In this document: piece by piece, positions 35,363 to 47,970 of the stretch
Layout of the letters: every line of letters begins with the position of its first letter
Position numbering within the stretch: the first letter of the stretch is position 1
Assembly: GCA_019916065.1 (NCBI GenBank)
Contig: CM034237.1
Span: forward strand, 58,476,590 to 58,540,589
Direction of reading: 5' to 3'
Length of the DNA: 64,000 nt
Source of the DNA: Vitellaria paradoxa
Taxonomy: Eukaryota; Streptophyta; Magnoliopsida; Ericales; Sapotaceae
The notes under the pieces: model-generated
The model's input: the letters and a program-made list of their open reading frames with translations, nothing else
What the model was told of the DNA's origin: nothing
The model's database searches: none
Position numbers and translations under genes: made by a program

Positions 35363-35667
35363 CTAAGATTGGCATTTGCTTTGTATTTTTATTTTTTGTT
35401 TTACGTGTTTTATATTTGGAAAATTTTAAAATAAAGAAAATAGAAAAACGCATCTAGTTTAACAGTTTCTATTTTTTATTGTTTTGAGATTTTAAAAATA
35501 CCAAAACGACTTTTTGTCATTTTACAGTTCATGTACAAACTCATTTTCTATTTTTTAAAATAAAAATTGAAAATACAAGTAACAAAATATGTTTTTAACT
35601 GTTTTTCTTATTTTCAAAAGTACAAAATAGAAAATGAGATCAAAACCAATAAACCTAATGACACTTA
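35363..35667. mobile_element. MITE family B, diverged copy
   Basis: Outer inverted ends (AAGATTGGCATTTGCTTTG and AACCTAATGACACTT) and a self-complementary AT-rich interior (TTTTATTTTTTGTTTTAC, AAAGTACAAAATAGAAAATG) match the 15419-15760 element. Confidence 0.6.
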
Positions 35668-35841
35668 AATTTCTAAGTTTTTTTTCCTTTCTAACATGTG
35701 TGATTTTTTATCTTCTCATTAGTTTTGACTCTCTCACTTCCATAATATCTTTAATTTTAATATTTAAATAATTGATATTAGCAAAAAAAAAATAATAATA
35801 TCTCGCCTTACACATATTTTTCTTTTCTCTATTTGAACTTA

Positions 35842-37022
35842 GGTTATATTTGGTACGTGGGAATAGAATGGATTAAAATAGAATCTATCCCTAGTTTAAC
35901 CTATTCTTATGTTTGATATTAAAAAATTAAGTAGGAATACTTTTGCGTAAGAATAGCTATTCCTGCATTAAGTGAGAAAAAACATTTTATAATTTAAATG
36001 ATGAAATAATCATTCCATTTTGATCAATATTCAATTCAAAAAATAAAAAATAATAATAAATAAAAAATAAGTTGCTACTTTGCAATCACAAATTTCTTGC
36101 AATCACTCTCTTGGATTGTAAAATGACAATTTTTACCTTTGAACCTTATTTTTGCCTACATTCGAATTCAAGTTATAAAATAACAATTTTACCCATATAT
36201 CTATTTTTTGCCTAAATTTGTATTTCAAGCTTCTCAAAAGGTTAATAAAAATTCATCAACACATTTTTTTTAATAATTAGGCAACTTTTGGTCCTATCTA
36301 AACTAGGGTCATTAAACGACCATTTTATCCTCAGGTCTGTTATTTGGTCAAATTTATATTTTCGACTCTCCAAAAGTTTAAAAATTTTAATCAACGCGTA
36401 TTTTAATAGGTAGGAAAATTTTAGTCCGATTTAAACTCAAACTGTAAAATAACGATTTTACTTTGGGGCCATTTTTTGTTCAAATTCATATTCTAGGCTA
36501 CCCAAAAGGATAAAAAAAAATCAATTGACATATTTTTTAATAGTTAAACAAATTTCAGCTTGATTTGAATTAAGATTATAAAATGATTATTTTGCACTAT
36601 TTTGCCCCTGGTCCCTATTTTTGTCCAAATGTGTATTGTAAATTTCTCAGAAGACTAAAAATTATTTATTGACGTATTTTTTAATAATTACGAAAATTTT
36701 AGCTCAATTCGAACACGAACTGTAAAAAGACCATTTTATCCCCGGGTCCTTTTTTAACTCATATTCGAGTTTTTTAAATAAAATTTTTTTATATTTTTTA
36801 AAAAATTAATGTTAATAATTTTTATTATAAAAAATTATATTTCATCATATTTAAAATATGTAATCAAATTAAAAAAATTTGAGTGTACATTCCATTTCCA
36901 TAATTTTTATTTTGGCAATCAAACAAATGAATGAATGAACATTTCATTACATTTCTACTTGCATTCTATTCTCACATCTCATTTTATTCCATTTCATTCC
37001 ATTTTCACGTACCAAACATACC
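35842..37022. mobile_element. PIF/Harbinger-like non-autonomous element with internal tandem repeats
   Basis: Ends GGTTATATTTGGTACGTG and CACGTACCAAACATACC are inverted repeats, flanked on both sides by TTA (35839-35841, 37023-37025), the usual PIF/Harbinger target duplication. At 1181 bp it is long for a MITE. The inside is built from about five diverged units of 120-150 bp, each with a TAAAATGACNATTTTACC-like phrase and a CAAATTCATATTCTAGGCT-like phrase. No transposase. Confidence 0.8.
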
Positions 37023-37369
37023 TTAAGTTTCTCTGATTCTCTCATTCTGATGTTAAAAATTCTCTTTAAAATCATTGCTTTTTGAATTTTATCTTCTAAA
37101 ATTAAAATAAAAGGCCTCTGATTTTTTAAGTTAAATTCAATTTTGTAGCTCAAAAAAGAAGTATTTGATGAAAATGTACCTAGTTAGGTCCCATCCAAAT
37201 TTTCATATAAGCCCCAGAATTGCATGACGTGTTAATATAGATTAAACTTCTTCTCCTTAACAATTGCTTTTAGGGGTGAATTCTCAAGTATAAAATATAT
37301 TACAAATTTAACACCGTTTGCACATACATACAAATTGGACCGAAATGATGATTTGGCAACATTGTTGTG

Positions 37370-38588
37370 GAAGACTTGATAGAAATAGAATATAATAGAA
37401 TTAAATTCATTTTTACTTTAATTTATTCTTTTATTCAGTATCAAAAAGTTGAGTTGAAATGATAGTGACAACTATTCTCACATAAAGTAGAAAAATGCAT
37501 TTTATAATTTAAGTTAAAATGTTAGAAATAGCTATTATCACTTAAAATAGGAAAAGACATTCCACAATTTAAAATAGCCATTCTATTGTAATCAAGATTC
37601 ATTATAAAAATGACAAAAAAAAAAAAAAGAAAGCAATTACTTTGCCATTACAAATTTCTTTCAATCACTTTCTTAGATTGTAAAATGATCATTCTAGTAT
37701 ACACTTCTAACCTTATTTTCAGTCTAAATTCAAATTCAGGTTATAAAATGACTGTTTTATCTCTAGGTTTATTTTTTTTTACCCAAATTCGTATTTTGAG
37801 GTTCCCAAGAGATAAGTAAAAATATTTATTAATATTTTTTTAATAACTAAGTAAATTTTAGTCCGATCCAAACTCAGATAGTAATGACTATTTTACACTT
37901 AGATCCGTTTTTTTATCTAAATTTATATTTTAGGCTTCCCAAAAAATTAAAAATATTTATCGACGTATTTCTTAATAACTGAGAAAATTTTAACTTAATT
38001 CGAACTCAAATTATAAAATGACTATTTTACCACTGAGTTTAATTTTTTTGTTCAGATTCGCATTCTAAGCTGTCCAAAAGGTTAAAAAAATATTTATTGA
38101 TATATTTCTTAATAATTAAAAACTTTTGAGCTTGATTTGAATTCAAATTATAAACTAGTTATTTTGCCCTTAGGCCTAGTTTTGGGCCAAATTTGTATTT
38201 TAAGTTTTTTAAAGGACTAAAAAAATATACCAGTATATTTTTAAATGGTTAATAAAATTTTTGCCTAATTCAAATTCGAGCTATATAAAATGACTATTTT
38301 ATTCCTATACCCCTTGGTTTACTCAAATTCATGATTTGAAAATAAAATTTATCGTTATAATTTTTAAAAGATCAATATTAATATTTTTTATTATATTTGA
38401 TTTTATCTTATAATATTTAGAATATCTATTCATATTATAAAAATTTATATATTTATTTTATTCCTATTATTTTTATATTGACAACCAAATAAAAGAATAG
38501 AATAAATATTTTATTCTATTTTTATCTATATACATTCAATTCTCATTTTTTATTTTATGTCATTTACACGTAGCAAACAAACAAAACC
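37370..38588. mobile_element. Second, worn copy of the 35.8 kb element
   Basis: It shares the same internal unit (TATAAAATGACTATTTTACC at several places, spaced about 135 bp) and a right end CACGTAGCAAACAAAC close to the first copy's. The left end has lost the GGT.ATTTGGTACG motif. The two copies lie head-to-tail only about 350 bp apart. Confidence 0.65.
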
Positions 38589-38674
38589 TGACAGTGACAA
38601 AGGCCCAAAGGGAATTAGGTAAAATTATTAGGTTCCAAACTGCTTCATTTCATTGGCAGAAGATGATAAAATTT

Positions 38675-41110
38675 ACTTCATGGCAGATTGTCTCCCTGAT
38701 GAGAGTCTTCACGAAGCTTTGTATGTACCAGCAAAGGCGGAAGACAAGGTGGATGGCCGAGTCTTTTTAGTCTCTACTGAATGAAAGGCGCCCTCATTGT
38801 CCTAAATCTCAGCCCTCGGCGTTGTCCCAGGCAGTGAGAGAGAGAGAGAAAAGAGTCCAGTGGACAAATTTCCGTGCTTACGCTTCTTTTCCTTATTTTT
38901 GTGTAAAATAATTTTACAACTTATTTTATTTTCAATAACATCTTACATTAAACGTGTTTTTAAGATTAGACTACAAAATCAAAATTACATTAAGATTTCT
39001 AAATTTTATTAAAAAATATTAAAAATTTCTAAAAATTTTTAATTTTTATTAAAATGCATAAATTATTAGATTGTAACATTTATTAATTTTTATTAATTTT
39101 TTATCCCTCACTGTACACTCTAATCCAAGAGATAAAAAATGTATTCAGGAGACTGAATTTGTACGAAAACTCTGGTACCTGAATCTGCAAGCAAGAATTG
39201 TCCCTCTGTTAAAAGTAAAAGAAAAAGTAGTCTCGTTGAAGAATAATAAATGCGCGTTTAGAGTGATAAAAAATAGAATAAAATGAGATAAATTATAAAT
39301 TCATAATTTTGTATAATGAAGTAAAAAATAAATAATTTTTAAAAATTTTTAAATATTTGAAGTAAATCAAATGGGGGCTACGCATCAATGCAAAGATGCT
39401 AAAGCATAGCCAACAAGATGACTCAATAACTGTTGGAACAAAACATAGGGAAAAGCGGGAAAAGCAAAAGAGCGGAGAAACAATTATCCAGTGATTGCAG
39501 AGCGATGCCACTCCATAGCCTCTCTCCTAATAATGTTTTATGTATCTGTTAACAAGTCTCTCAGAATAATCATTAAATACTAATAAACGTATATCCTGGC
39601 AGACTGTCTTCCCGATGAGATTCTTCACGAAGATTTGCAACAGCAAAGGCGGAAGACATGGTGCGTGGAGGGAGGGCGAGTTTTTAGGTTGAGTTTTGGG
39701 GGAAAAAAAATAACTTTTTTGGTAATTAGATATTAGTTAGTTATTACATAAAAAATTAGTTTTTTTTCTTTCACGAATTAAATTTTTTTTATTAATTTAA
39801 TATTTCTAACGTTTAATATTTAAAAAATTTTAAAATGTAAGAAGCAAATTTCATCGTTTAAAAAAAAAGCTAAAAATGTAGGGTTCATTTGTTTTTTTAT
39901 TTTTTATTTTTTATTTTCTATTTTTATTTTATATTTTTGAAAATAAATAAAAAACTCAAAACACATTTGATTATTATGTTTTTAAAATTTATTTTAAAAA
40001 ATAGAAAATGAGTTTACACATAAAATGAAAAAAGATAAAAAATTATTTTTGAATGTTTTTAATTCAAAATAAAAAAAATTAAAATAATGAAAATAAAATA
40101 TTTTTTATTTTTTTATTTTAAAATTTTTTAAAATAAAAAATAAAAACAAAAAATAAAAAAATAAACCAAATTACACCGTGTAACCGTTAACTTATTTTCT
40201 CAAACGAAAAGACAGCCTCATTGTCCTAGATTTTAGCAACTGGTGTTGGTCCCAGCCAATAAGAGGGAAGGTGATGGAGGTTCCATTTTTTGAGTTTTAA
40301 ATATTAAAAAAAAATTAAAAATTTGTAACTCCTTTTAATTAAATTTCGATTGTATCATTTGTACATCACGTCAATTTTAATTTTTTTTTATTCTTTTCAA
40401 CTTTTTCGAAACCTTCCTGTCCTTATTTAATTACTGATTTACTCCTAAAAAAAAAAGTAAAAAGTTAAGGCTTATTTATTTTAGTGTCAAATAATTTCCA
40501 AAAAAATATTTATTCATATTTAAAAATATTTGTCAAAAATATGGAAATAATATTTTCTTTTTAATAGCATCTTACATTAAAAGTGTTTTTAAATTTCGCT
40601 GCAAAATCAAAATTACATTAAGACTTCATTAGGAATTTAAATATAATTAAAAAATATTAAAAATTTTTAAAACTTTTTAATTTTATTACATTGCACAAAT
40701 TATTAAATTAAAATATTTATCAATACTTATTAATTTTTTTGTCGCTTCAATTACACACTAATCCAACAGATAAAAAATAAATTTAGGAGACTGAATCTGT
40801 GCGAAAACTTCGGCACACGTATTGTCCCTCCCCCCCCCCCCCCGGGGGTCAAAAGCAAAAGAAAAAGCAACCTCAATGTAAAGATGCTAAAGCTTAACTG
40901 ACAAGATGACTCAAAGAAGCATTGGAGCTAAACATGATAAAGCAAAAGAGAGAAGAAACAATTATCCAATGATGGTAGAGGGATGCGACTCCATGGCGTC
41001 TCTCACATTAGTATTTTATACATTTGTTAACAAGTGTCTCGGAATATTTATTAATAAAAATATATCATATAATAATATTTTATATTTTTTTTCATCAAAG
41101 TATAAGATAT
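38675..41110. repeat. Local tandem duplication upstream of the short NLR gene
   Basis: Unit 1 (about 38675-39590) and unit 2 (about 39594-41110) share, in the same order: GGCAGA.TGTCT.CC.GATGA with AGCAAAGGCGGAAGACA; CCTCATTGTCCTA; AACATCTTACATTAAA; AGAGATAAAAAATG-like; ATTGTCCCTC; AAAGATGCTAAAGC; and GAAACAATTATCCA.TGAT. Unit 2 is longer, partly because of a MITE at 39880-40181. It is non-coding as far as I can see. Confidence 0.8.
39880..40181. mobile_element. MITE family B copy inside the second duplication unit
   Basis: Ends GGGTTCATTTGTTTTTTTA and AATAAACCAAATTACACC pair as inverted repeats, with a fold-back AT-rich body. Because unit 1 of the tandem duplication lacks it, it probably inserted after the duplication. 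Confidence 0.6.
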
Positions 41111-42250
41111 TATTAGTATTTATTAGTCTTTAATAAGTTTTCTCTTAATAAGACCTTTAAGATGTATTTGAAATTTGAATTTGAAGAGGAAAAATAAAAA
41201 AAAGAAAGCAAAAACTTTTATTTTTTGAAATTTAGGTTTAATTATTATACACGTCTAGGCATACTTATTTAATTTTTTAAAATAAATTATATTTTTAAAT
41301 AAAAATAATTTAAAAAATTATAAAATTTAATAGTTTAGTAATAAAATAAATATTTTTTTTATAAATTCCAATATAAAAACTTAATTTTTTATTAAAGATA
41401 TAAATAAAATAATATATAAATACATAATATATATATATATATATTAATTTCAAATTTGAAATAGAGTAGTGGCTTAATCCCAAACTTTACTCAACTGAAT
41501 AACCAACGGGTCTAAAACATCTCTCAAACTCCTCCCTCCCCCCCCCCCAAAAAACAAAAAAAAAAAAAAAAACCAAAAAAAAGGAGTTAGGACAGTTCTG
41601 GAGTAAAATAACCGCCCTTAGCATAAAGTGCAAGGTGTATGGGATAACTTTTTTAGGATGATGAGATGTCAATTTAAACTTGAAAAGAAGATTTCATAGT
41701 GTTTGGAGTTACAAAAATTAAGATAAAATGTGATTTGAGTTACTCTTTAATATTTAGAGTACAAATTAGAAATCACAAAATTCTGAAAAAAATAGTTCTA
41801 TTTGAACGATTTTTCGTCTGTTTGAATTTTGGTATAAACTTTTTGATTTCTCTTGTCATAACTTTTTAAAATTTGTAAAAATATTATTAAGATTTGTAGA
41901 AATATTATTGAAATTTGTAAAAATTTTATTAAGATTTATAAAAATTTATTGAGATTTAAAAATATATATAAATTGATATTTACTAGAGACTTACGTAATT
42001 TGAGGTTAAAAAAAAATTTGTTATAGGATTATAGAATTTTTTAAAATATTTTTGTCATTTTCGTGCTCCAAAAGGGCCCACTAAATTAATATTTACAAAG
42101 AGTCAGAAAGAAGACTGCACCCAGATCTCACACATCTGGCTAAATAATTACTTAAGCTGCCCGCTGATGCAAGGCCAATATCCAACCATTCCCAATTTGA
42201 GAGCAACCCCAACAAACCAAATCAGTTAATTTCATTTTTATCACCTGGAA
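41111..42250. other. Upstream region of the short NLR gene
   Basis: AT-rich; includes C10 and poly-A runs at about 41530-41570. A MITE-like stretch at about 41700-42081 begins GTGTTTGGAG and ends GTGCTCCAAAAGGGCCC, with repeated TTTGTAAAAATATTATT units. About 165 bp of unique sequence remains before the ATG, with no clear TATA box. Confidence 0.45.
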
Positions 42251-42485
42251 ATGGCTGATGAGATTGAAACGTACCTGGTACAGAGGCTGAAGGAAATAGT
42301 AGCAAAGGAAAAAGCTGATCATAGTAGTCAGCTGGAAGCCAAATTCTTCAGCCTGTCTTCCAAGTTCGAAGATCTGGAGAAGACACTCAACCGCGGACTT
42401 GACAAGGGGAAAAAACTAAACAGAGAAACGCTCTACGAACTCAATAATCGCCTTGTTAAGTGGGCGCGGCTCTCCGAGAAGAAGA
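42251..42485 (+). pseudogene. Segment 1: start and N-terminal helical domain
   Basis: ATG at 42251 (MADEIETYLVQRLKEIV). 78 codons plus one base, then the copia LTR begins; translation would run a few codons into the LTR and stop at 42499. The text is charged and helix-forming (FEDLEKTLNRGLDKGKKL). There is no clear Rx-type EDVID motif. Confidence 0.8.
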
Positions 42486-42894
42486 TGTTGATTATTTAAT
42501 TCATATCGAATCATCAAGAAAATAAATTAATGCGGTAGCGTACTTGAATCCATCGATGTAATTTTGTGGTTCTTGATCTTCCAAGCCAATACGTAAGTTT
42601 CTTTTCTTAATTCTCTCTGACGATGGGATCTCAGATTGATTAGAAAACTCTTACATATGACCTGGGGACCATAACCTATTTATAATAACTGTAGAAACCC
42701 TACTTCTATTCAGCCCATCATAAAATAGAAATATGGGCTTAGGTATCTACACATTAAAGGCCTATACAAAATTGAGATGTTATAAAGCCCAAAACCTGAA
42801 AACCTTAATAGACCACTTTAAATGGGTTTAACCTTTATGATAGCCGATAACACACAAATAACATATTTGGCCCACAATTGATTATTTTCCAACA
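42486..42894 (-). repeat. Copia LTR (3' LTR by element orientation)
   Basis: 409 bp, TGTTGATTATT start and TTTTCCAACA end on the plus strand. Next to it inside the element is ATCTCTCACTTGGGCAA, whose complement is the usual purine-rich polypurine tract area (AAGTGAGAGAT). Confidence 0.95.
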
Positions 42895-43290
42895 ATCTCT
42901 CACTTGGGCAAGATATGTTAGTTTGTGCATTATAAAATTAACCTTATGAGCTCAAAATTTGCTATCATTATCAACCATCTCTATACAATCTGGTCCATCA
43001 ATTATATCAATATAGGATTAAAACGACTTTCGTTATATGTATCATAACTAAACCCATCAATAGTCACATATATTAATATAATCAATGACATAGATCAAGT
43101 ATGGATGTGTAGCATGGAAATTACATGTAATGTGATCTAAACATGCCTATTTCCAACTGGTCCAACCTTATTCTTTAGTGAGATCATAATAAATACATTC
43201 AGAGTGCAAAGAAACCATAAACTTTATTCTGCAGAAAATAAATTCATAAAATGTGTCTACAACTGAAAAGCATTCAAATACAAACTCCCA

Positions 43291-44082
43291 CTAAACCAAC
43301 ATATCATCAAATGATACAACACCCATACGAGCTATGTGCTCATGAAAGACCTTAGCTGGTAAGCCTTTAGTGAGCGGATCTGCAATCATAGAGTTTGTGC
43401 CAATATGCTCTATAAACACCTGACCACTCTGAACTCTCTCTTTAACAACTAGGAACTTAATGTCTATGTGTTTAGACTTCGAAGAGATCCTATTGTTATT
43501 AGAATATAGCACAGCTGACTTATTGTCGCAAAATAACTTTAATGGCCTTTCAACACTATCCAAAATTCGCAGCCCAGTAACAAAATTCCGTAGCCATATT
43601 CCATGATTAGATGCCTCATAACAAGTTATGAACTTTGCTGCCATAATGGAAGAAGTTATGAGTGTCTGCTTGGCACTCCTCCAAGATATAGCTTCTCCAG
43701 CCAGCAAGTAGATGTAACCTAATGTGGATCTTCTACTATCTTAGCATCCAGCAAAATCGAAATCAGAAAACCCAATGATCTCCAACTGATCCGATTTCTT
43801 ATAAGTGAGCATGTAATCCTATGTTCTCTGTAAGTACCTCAAAACTCGTTTGGCTGCTTTCCAATGATCCATCCCAGGATTGCTTAAATATCTGCCTAAC
43901 ATTCCAACAATGAATGCTATGTCTGGACGTGTACAAACTTGAGCATACATTAGACTTCCAACAACTGAAACGTAAGGAATCTTATGCATCTCCTTAACTT
44001 CAAGGTCATTTTTAGGGCATTGATTGAGACTAAATTTGTCTCCCTTAGCGACAGGGGTGTCACCTGGTTTACAATCTTGCAT
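43291..44082 (-). pseudogene. Copia RT end and RNase H, with stops
   Basis: One frame shared with RT. The 43819-44082 part carries [20 protein letters not shown], then [12 protein letters not shown] and a stop. A second stop near 43743 precedes the 43291-43707 part, with EAISWRSAKQTLITSSIMAA, LFCDNKSAVLYSNNN and KHIDIKFLVVKE. It ends DPLTKGLPAKVFHEHI..MGV, the usual element terminus, 400 bp from the 3' LTR. Confidence 0.9.
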
Positions 44083-44121
44083 GCCAAACCTTTTAAGTAC
44101 CTTATCGATATAGGCCTTTTG

Positions 44122-44691
44122 TTATAATCCAAGAATACCCCGAGAGTGATCTCGATGTATCTGAATCCCTAATACAAAAGATGCATCACCAAGATCTTTC
44201 ATCTCAAAATTCTTTGATAGAAATCTCTTGGTTTCATGCAACATGCCTATATCATTTGTGGCAAGCAATATGTCATCAACATATAAAACCAGTAAAATAT
44301 ACTTACTCCCACTGAACTTCTGATACACACAATCATCCACAGCATTTACCTCAAAGCCAAACGAGATAATTACTTGGTGAAATTTGTAGTACCACTGACG
44401 AGAAGCTTGTTTGAGTCCATAGATGGATTTCTTTAATTTGCAAACCATATTCTTTGAGTCTCCCGACACAAAGTTTTCTGGTTGCACCATATAGATCGTT
44501 TCATTAATGTCACCATTGAGAAACGCCGTCTTAACATCCATCTGATGTAACTCAAGATCAAAATGTGCAACAAGCGCCATAATGGTTCTGAAAGAGTCTT
44601 TCGTAGAAACCGGAGAGAAAGTCTCTTTGAAGTCGATGCCCTTCTTCTGGGTAAAGCCTTTTGCTACAAGACGAGCCTTATATCTTTCCAC
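44122..44691 (-). pseudogene. Copia reverse transcriptase
   Basis: RYKARLVAKGFTQKKGIDF, ETFSPVSTKDSFRTIMAL, LHQMDVKTAFLNGDI, KSIYGLKQASRQWYYKF and the catalytic LLVLYVDDILLA are all present. The frame stops at 44122 inside the next conserved block (usually SQ.AYI.KVL.RF), which continues in frame after the stop. Confidence 0.93.
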
Positions 44692-44787
44692 ATTACCATT
44701 CGAATCCCATTTGGTTTTAAATATCCATTTACAACCAATGGGTTTCGCACCTTCTGGTAATGGGACAAGATCCCAAACTTTATTGTC

Positions 44788-45576
44788 TTACATAGACTTA
44801 TACTCCTCATTCATGGCATCAATCCACTGTTGAGAGTTAGAACCCTGCATGGCCTGATGAAAGTTGATTGGATCATCTTCCACCATTCCAATATCTTCCT
44901 CACGTTCTTGGAGAAATACTACATAATCATCTGGAATAGCACTTCTCATTTCTCTCGTGGATCTCTTTAGTTCTTGAGGTTGTTGATTTTGTTCTTCTGG
45001 AATAATTACCTCATTCTGGATGGGGGGTTGTTCAACATTGTCTTGTTGAGGTTCTTGATTTCCTTCTTGATCAATGACATGTATAGAAGCCTGCACATTA
45101 TCATAAAGGATAGTAGGAATCGAAACCAATTCCTCCTCAAAGGCAATGTCTCTAACCTTATTTCTCCTCCCAAAATCAACATCCTCAAAAAATGTTGCAG
45201 TTCCCGTTTCAAAAATTGACCTAAGTGTGGGATCATAAAATTTGTAGCCCCTTGATCGCTCAGAGTAACCAATAAAGTAACTGCTCACTGTTTTGGAGTC
45301 CAATTTATTTTCATGTGGCCTATAAGGCCTTGCCTCAGTTGGACATCCCCAAATGTGAAAATGCTTCAAACTAGGCTTTTTACCTGTCCAAAGCTCATAA
45401 GGTGTTTTGGCAGCTGCTTTAGTGGGTACTCTATTAAGAATGTAAGCTGCAGTCTTAAGTGCTTCTCCCCAAAGTGATTCTGGTAAGGTAGAATGACTAA
45501 TCATACTCCTTACCATGTCTTTTAGAGTTTTGTTTCGTCTCTCAGCTACACCATTCATGCTAGGGGATCCTGGCAT
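44788..45576 (-). pseudogene. Copia integrase C-terminal part
   Basis: Begins [20 protein letters not shown], which holds the catalytic Glu, then [20 protein letters not shown] and the [14 protein letters not shown] block. A linker rich in Glu/Gln follows. An in-frame stop at 44788 separates it from RT. Confidence 0.9.
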
Positions 45577-45605
45577 GGTGTACTTTGGGACGATTCCACA
45601 CTCCT

Positions 45606-46670
45606 CTAAGAATTTAGCAAATGGTCCGGACGTTGTTCTCCTGAACCGTCATATCTACCGTAGTACTCACCACCACGATCAGATTTGACGCTCTTAATTC
45701 TTTTGTTGAGTTGATTCTCAACTTCAGCTTTAAAAACCTTGAACACGTCCAGTGACTGAGACTTCTCATGAATGAGATATAGGTACCCATAGCGTGAGTA
45801 ATCGTATATGAATGATATGAAATATTGTTGACCATTCCAAGAAGCCGTAGGGAATGGACCACAAATATCCGTATGTATCAATTCTAAAACGTCTGAAGTT
45901 CTATTGGCACCTATTCTCTTAGTTTTGGTCTGTTTTCCCTTAATACAATTAATGCAGACATCAAAGTCTGAAAAATCAAGGGAATCCAAAATGCCATCAG
46001 ACACAAGTCTCCCAATTCTGTCTTTTGAGATATGACCCAACCGCTTGTGCCATAATGACGTCGAATTTTCTTTATTTAATTTGCGTTTAGTACCACGTGA
46101 TTGCACATGCAAGGTTTCATTATATGATGCAATAGTATCAAGCAAGTATAGGTTATCATATGCAGATAATGAACCAGTACCAATAACATTTGAATTCAAC
46201 GAAAGACTAAACTGATTGTTTCCAAATGAACAATAATATCCAGATTTGTCCAACAAAGAAACAGAAACCAAATTCCACCTAAAAGACGGTACAATAAAAG
46301 TGTCTTTCAAATCCAAATAATAACCAGTTCCTAATAATAACCTAAAAGTGCCTATTGCATCAACTTCCACTGACTTGCCATCTCCCACAAAGATGTATCT
46401 TTCACCATCATTTGGCTTTCGGTAGCTCAGGCAACCCTGCATAGAAACACTTATGTGAGTAGTAGCACCAGAATCTAACCACCAAGTGTTTCTAGGTACT
46501 GAAGCTAAATTAACCTCAGAACAGACCAAAGTAAAAATTGTACATTTCTTTGCACGCCAAGCGTGATATTTGGCACAATCTTTCTTCATGTCCAGTTTTG
46601 TTACAAAAGAAGCAGCTGTCAATTTTCTGCTGTTGTTTCTTTTGTGCTGGACCCTTAGTAGCAGCTTCAT
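45606..46670 (-). pseudogene. Copia protease and integrase core
   Basis: Opens with the end of the zinc knuckle area (KDCAKYHAWRAKK), then protease with TWWLDSGATTHIS (active-site DSG intact), then GAG pre-integrase (LWHKRLGHISKDRI), the zinc-binding CINCIKGKQ and the integrase core (LELIHTDICGPFP, VKSDRGGEYYG). The frame is lost after [14 protein letters not shown], near 45640, before the third acidic residue. Confidence 0.92.
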
Positions 46671-46792
46671 ATTCTTTCTTTTTTTTTTTTGCCCTTATCT
46701 TTAGAGGTGCTTGCCAAGTGAGCATTTTCAGTTCTGTCTTGCTTCAACCTTTCTTCCTCTTGCACACAATATGAAATGAGCTCATTTAGAGA

Positions 46793-47341
46793 TCATTTCT
46801 CCTTTTTGCAGTTGTAACTGACCTTAAAGTGACTAAACTGTGCAGGAAGCAAGATCAATACCAATTGCACGAGCAAGTCATCAGATAGCTCAAGCTTTAA
46901 TCTCTTAAGTTTAGAAGCAATATTAGACATCTCCATGATGTACTCCCTTATGTTTCCTTTGCCTTTATACTTCATTGAAATCAAGCCTTGCAAAAGCGTG
47001 CTTGTTTCAGCCTTATCGTTTTTAACAAAACGCTTTTCAATCTCGGCAAAGAACTCCTTGGCATTAGTTATCCCCTCGGATACTGCGCCCCTGAAGGCTT
47101 CTGGAATGCCGCGCTTGATGATCATGAGACTCATGCGATTTGAGCGATCCCACTTCTCAAAGTTCCTCTTTTCATCAAGTGAACTTTCAGCCGTAAGAGA
47201 AGCGAGTTGCTCAACCCTGAGCGTAAGGTCAAGATCCATGCAACCAAGAACAATTAATATGTTCTCTTTCCAATCCTCGAAGTTTGTTCCATTTAGTATA
47301 GGAATCGAATTTATGTTGGCAGATATAGTAGTAGCAGACAT
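46793..47341 (-). pseudogene. gag: Copia gag
   Basis: ATG at 47341. UBN2/copia gag-type domain: IPILNGTNFEDWKENILIVL, then LMIIKRGIPEAFRGAV, FFAEIEKRFVKNDKAE, GNIREYIMEMSNIASKLK. It ends at a stop at 46793 just before the usual ELISYCVQEEERLKQ linker, which continues in the next bases. The zinc knuckle (CFFCNKTGHEE) is in yet another frame near 46610, so gag is broken. Confidence 0.9.
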
Positions 47342-47913
47342 ATTAGGTGTATAGAGAACAAAATAACCAAAAATTATGCTCACATTAATAAACAAAAATA
47401 ATAATCAATAAATTCAAATAATGATAAACCCATCTCAAGATACCCAGCACAACATTAATATCAAGTCTTTGGACAGTAATATTAATTGTAAGTGGTACTC
47501 TTGTTGTAGTGATCAAACATTGACAATAACTCCTGTCAAATAATAAGCCAATCTTTGGATTGTCTTACTATTTACATGGAAACCTAATAATTGTCACATG
47601 TTTACCACCACAGGTGCATGTGTAATTCTGCCAAATATTAGCCTTCCTTTGGGTCGACCAATACTCGCATGAATAAATACATATACACAACCTTCTAATA
47701 TTCAAAATAAAATAATTTTCACAAGAGAGGTTGCTTTGGCAACATGTTGCTTCCATTAATTTATTGTTGAATATTATGTACCAAAAATTAATAATTCCAA
47801 AATTTGAATTTAATTGATTCCTTAAATCAATTCCCTTAAAATTAAAAGAAATTAAAACTTTTTAGTGCCCTTTTGAAATTAAAAAAAATAGATTTGTGAA
47901 AAGTAAATTCTTT

Positions 47914-47970
47914 CGCGAAAGGTTTTGCAACCTACGCGAAGGGTTTCGCAACCTACGCGAAGGGACTACG
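47914..47970. repeat. 21-bp tandem repeat in the copia leader
   Basis: CGCGAAAGGTTTTGCAACCTA is followed directly by CGCGAAGGGTTTCGCAACCTA (21 each) and by a partial CGCGAAGGGACTACG. The units are CpG-rich and partly self-complementary (CGCGAA/TTCGCG). It lies between primer binding site and gag, in the untranslated leader. Confidence 0.85.

Noticed and set aside
41698..42081. A further family A MITE upstream of the short NLR
   Set aside because: Ends only loosely resemble inverted repeats and the interior does not match the other two copies.
42251..42499. A separate small protein of 82 residues
   Set aside because: Its last codons and stop are copia LTR sequence; the real gene continues after the element.
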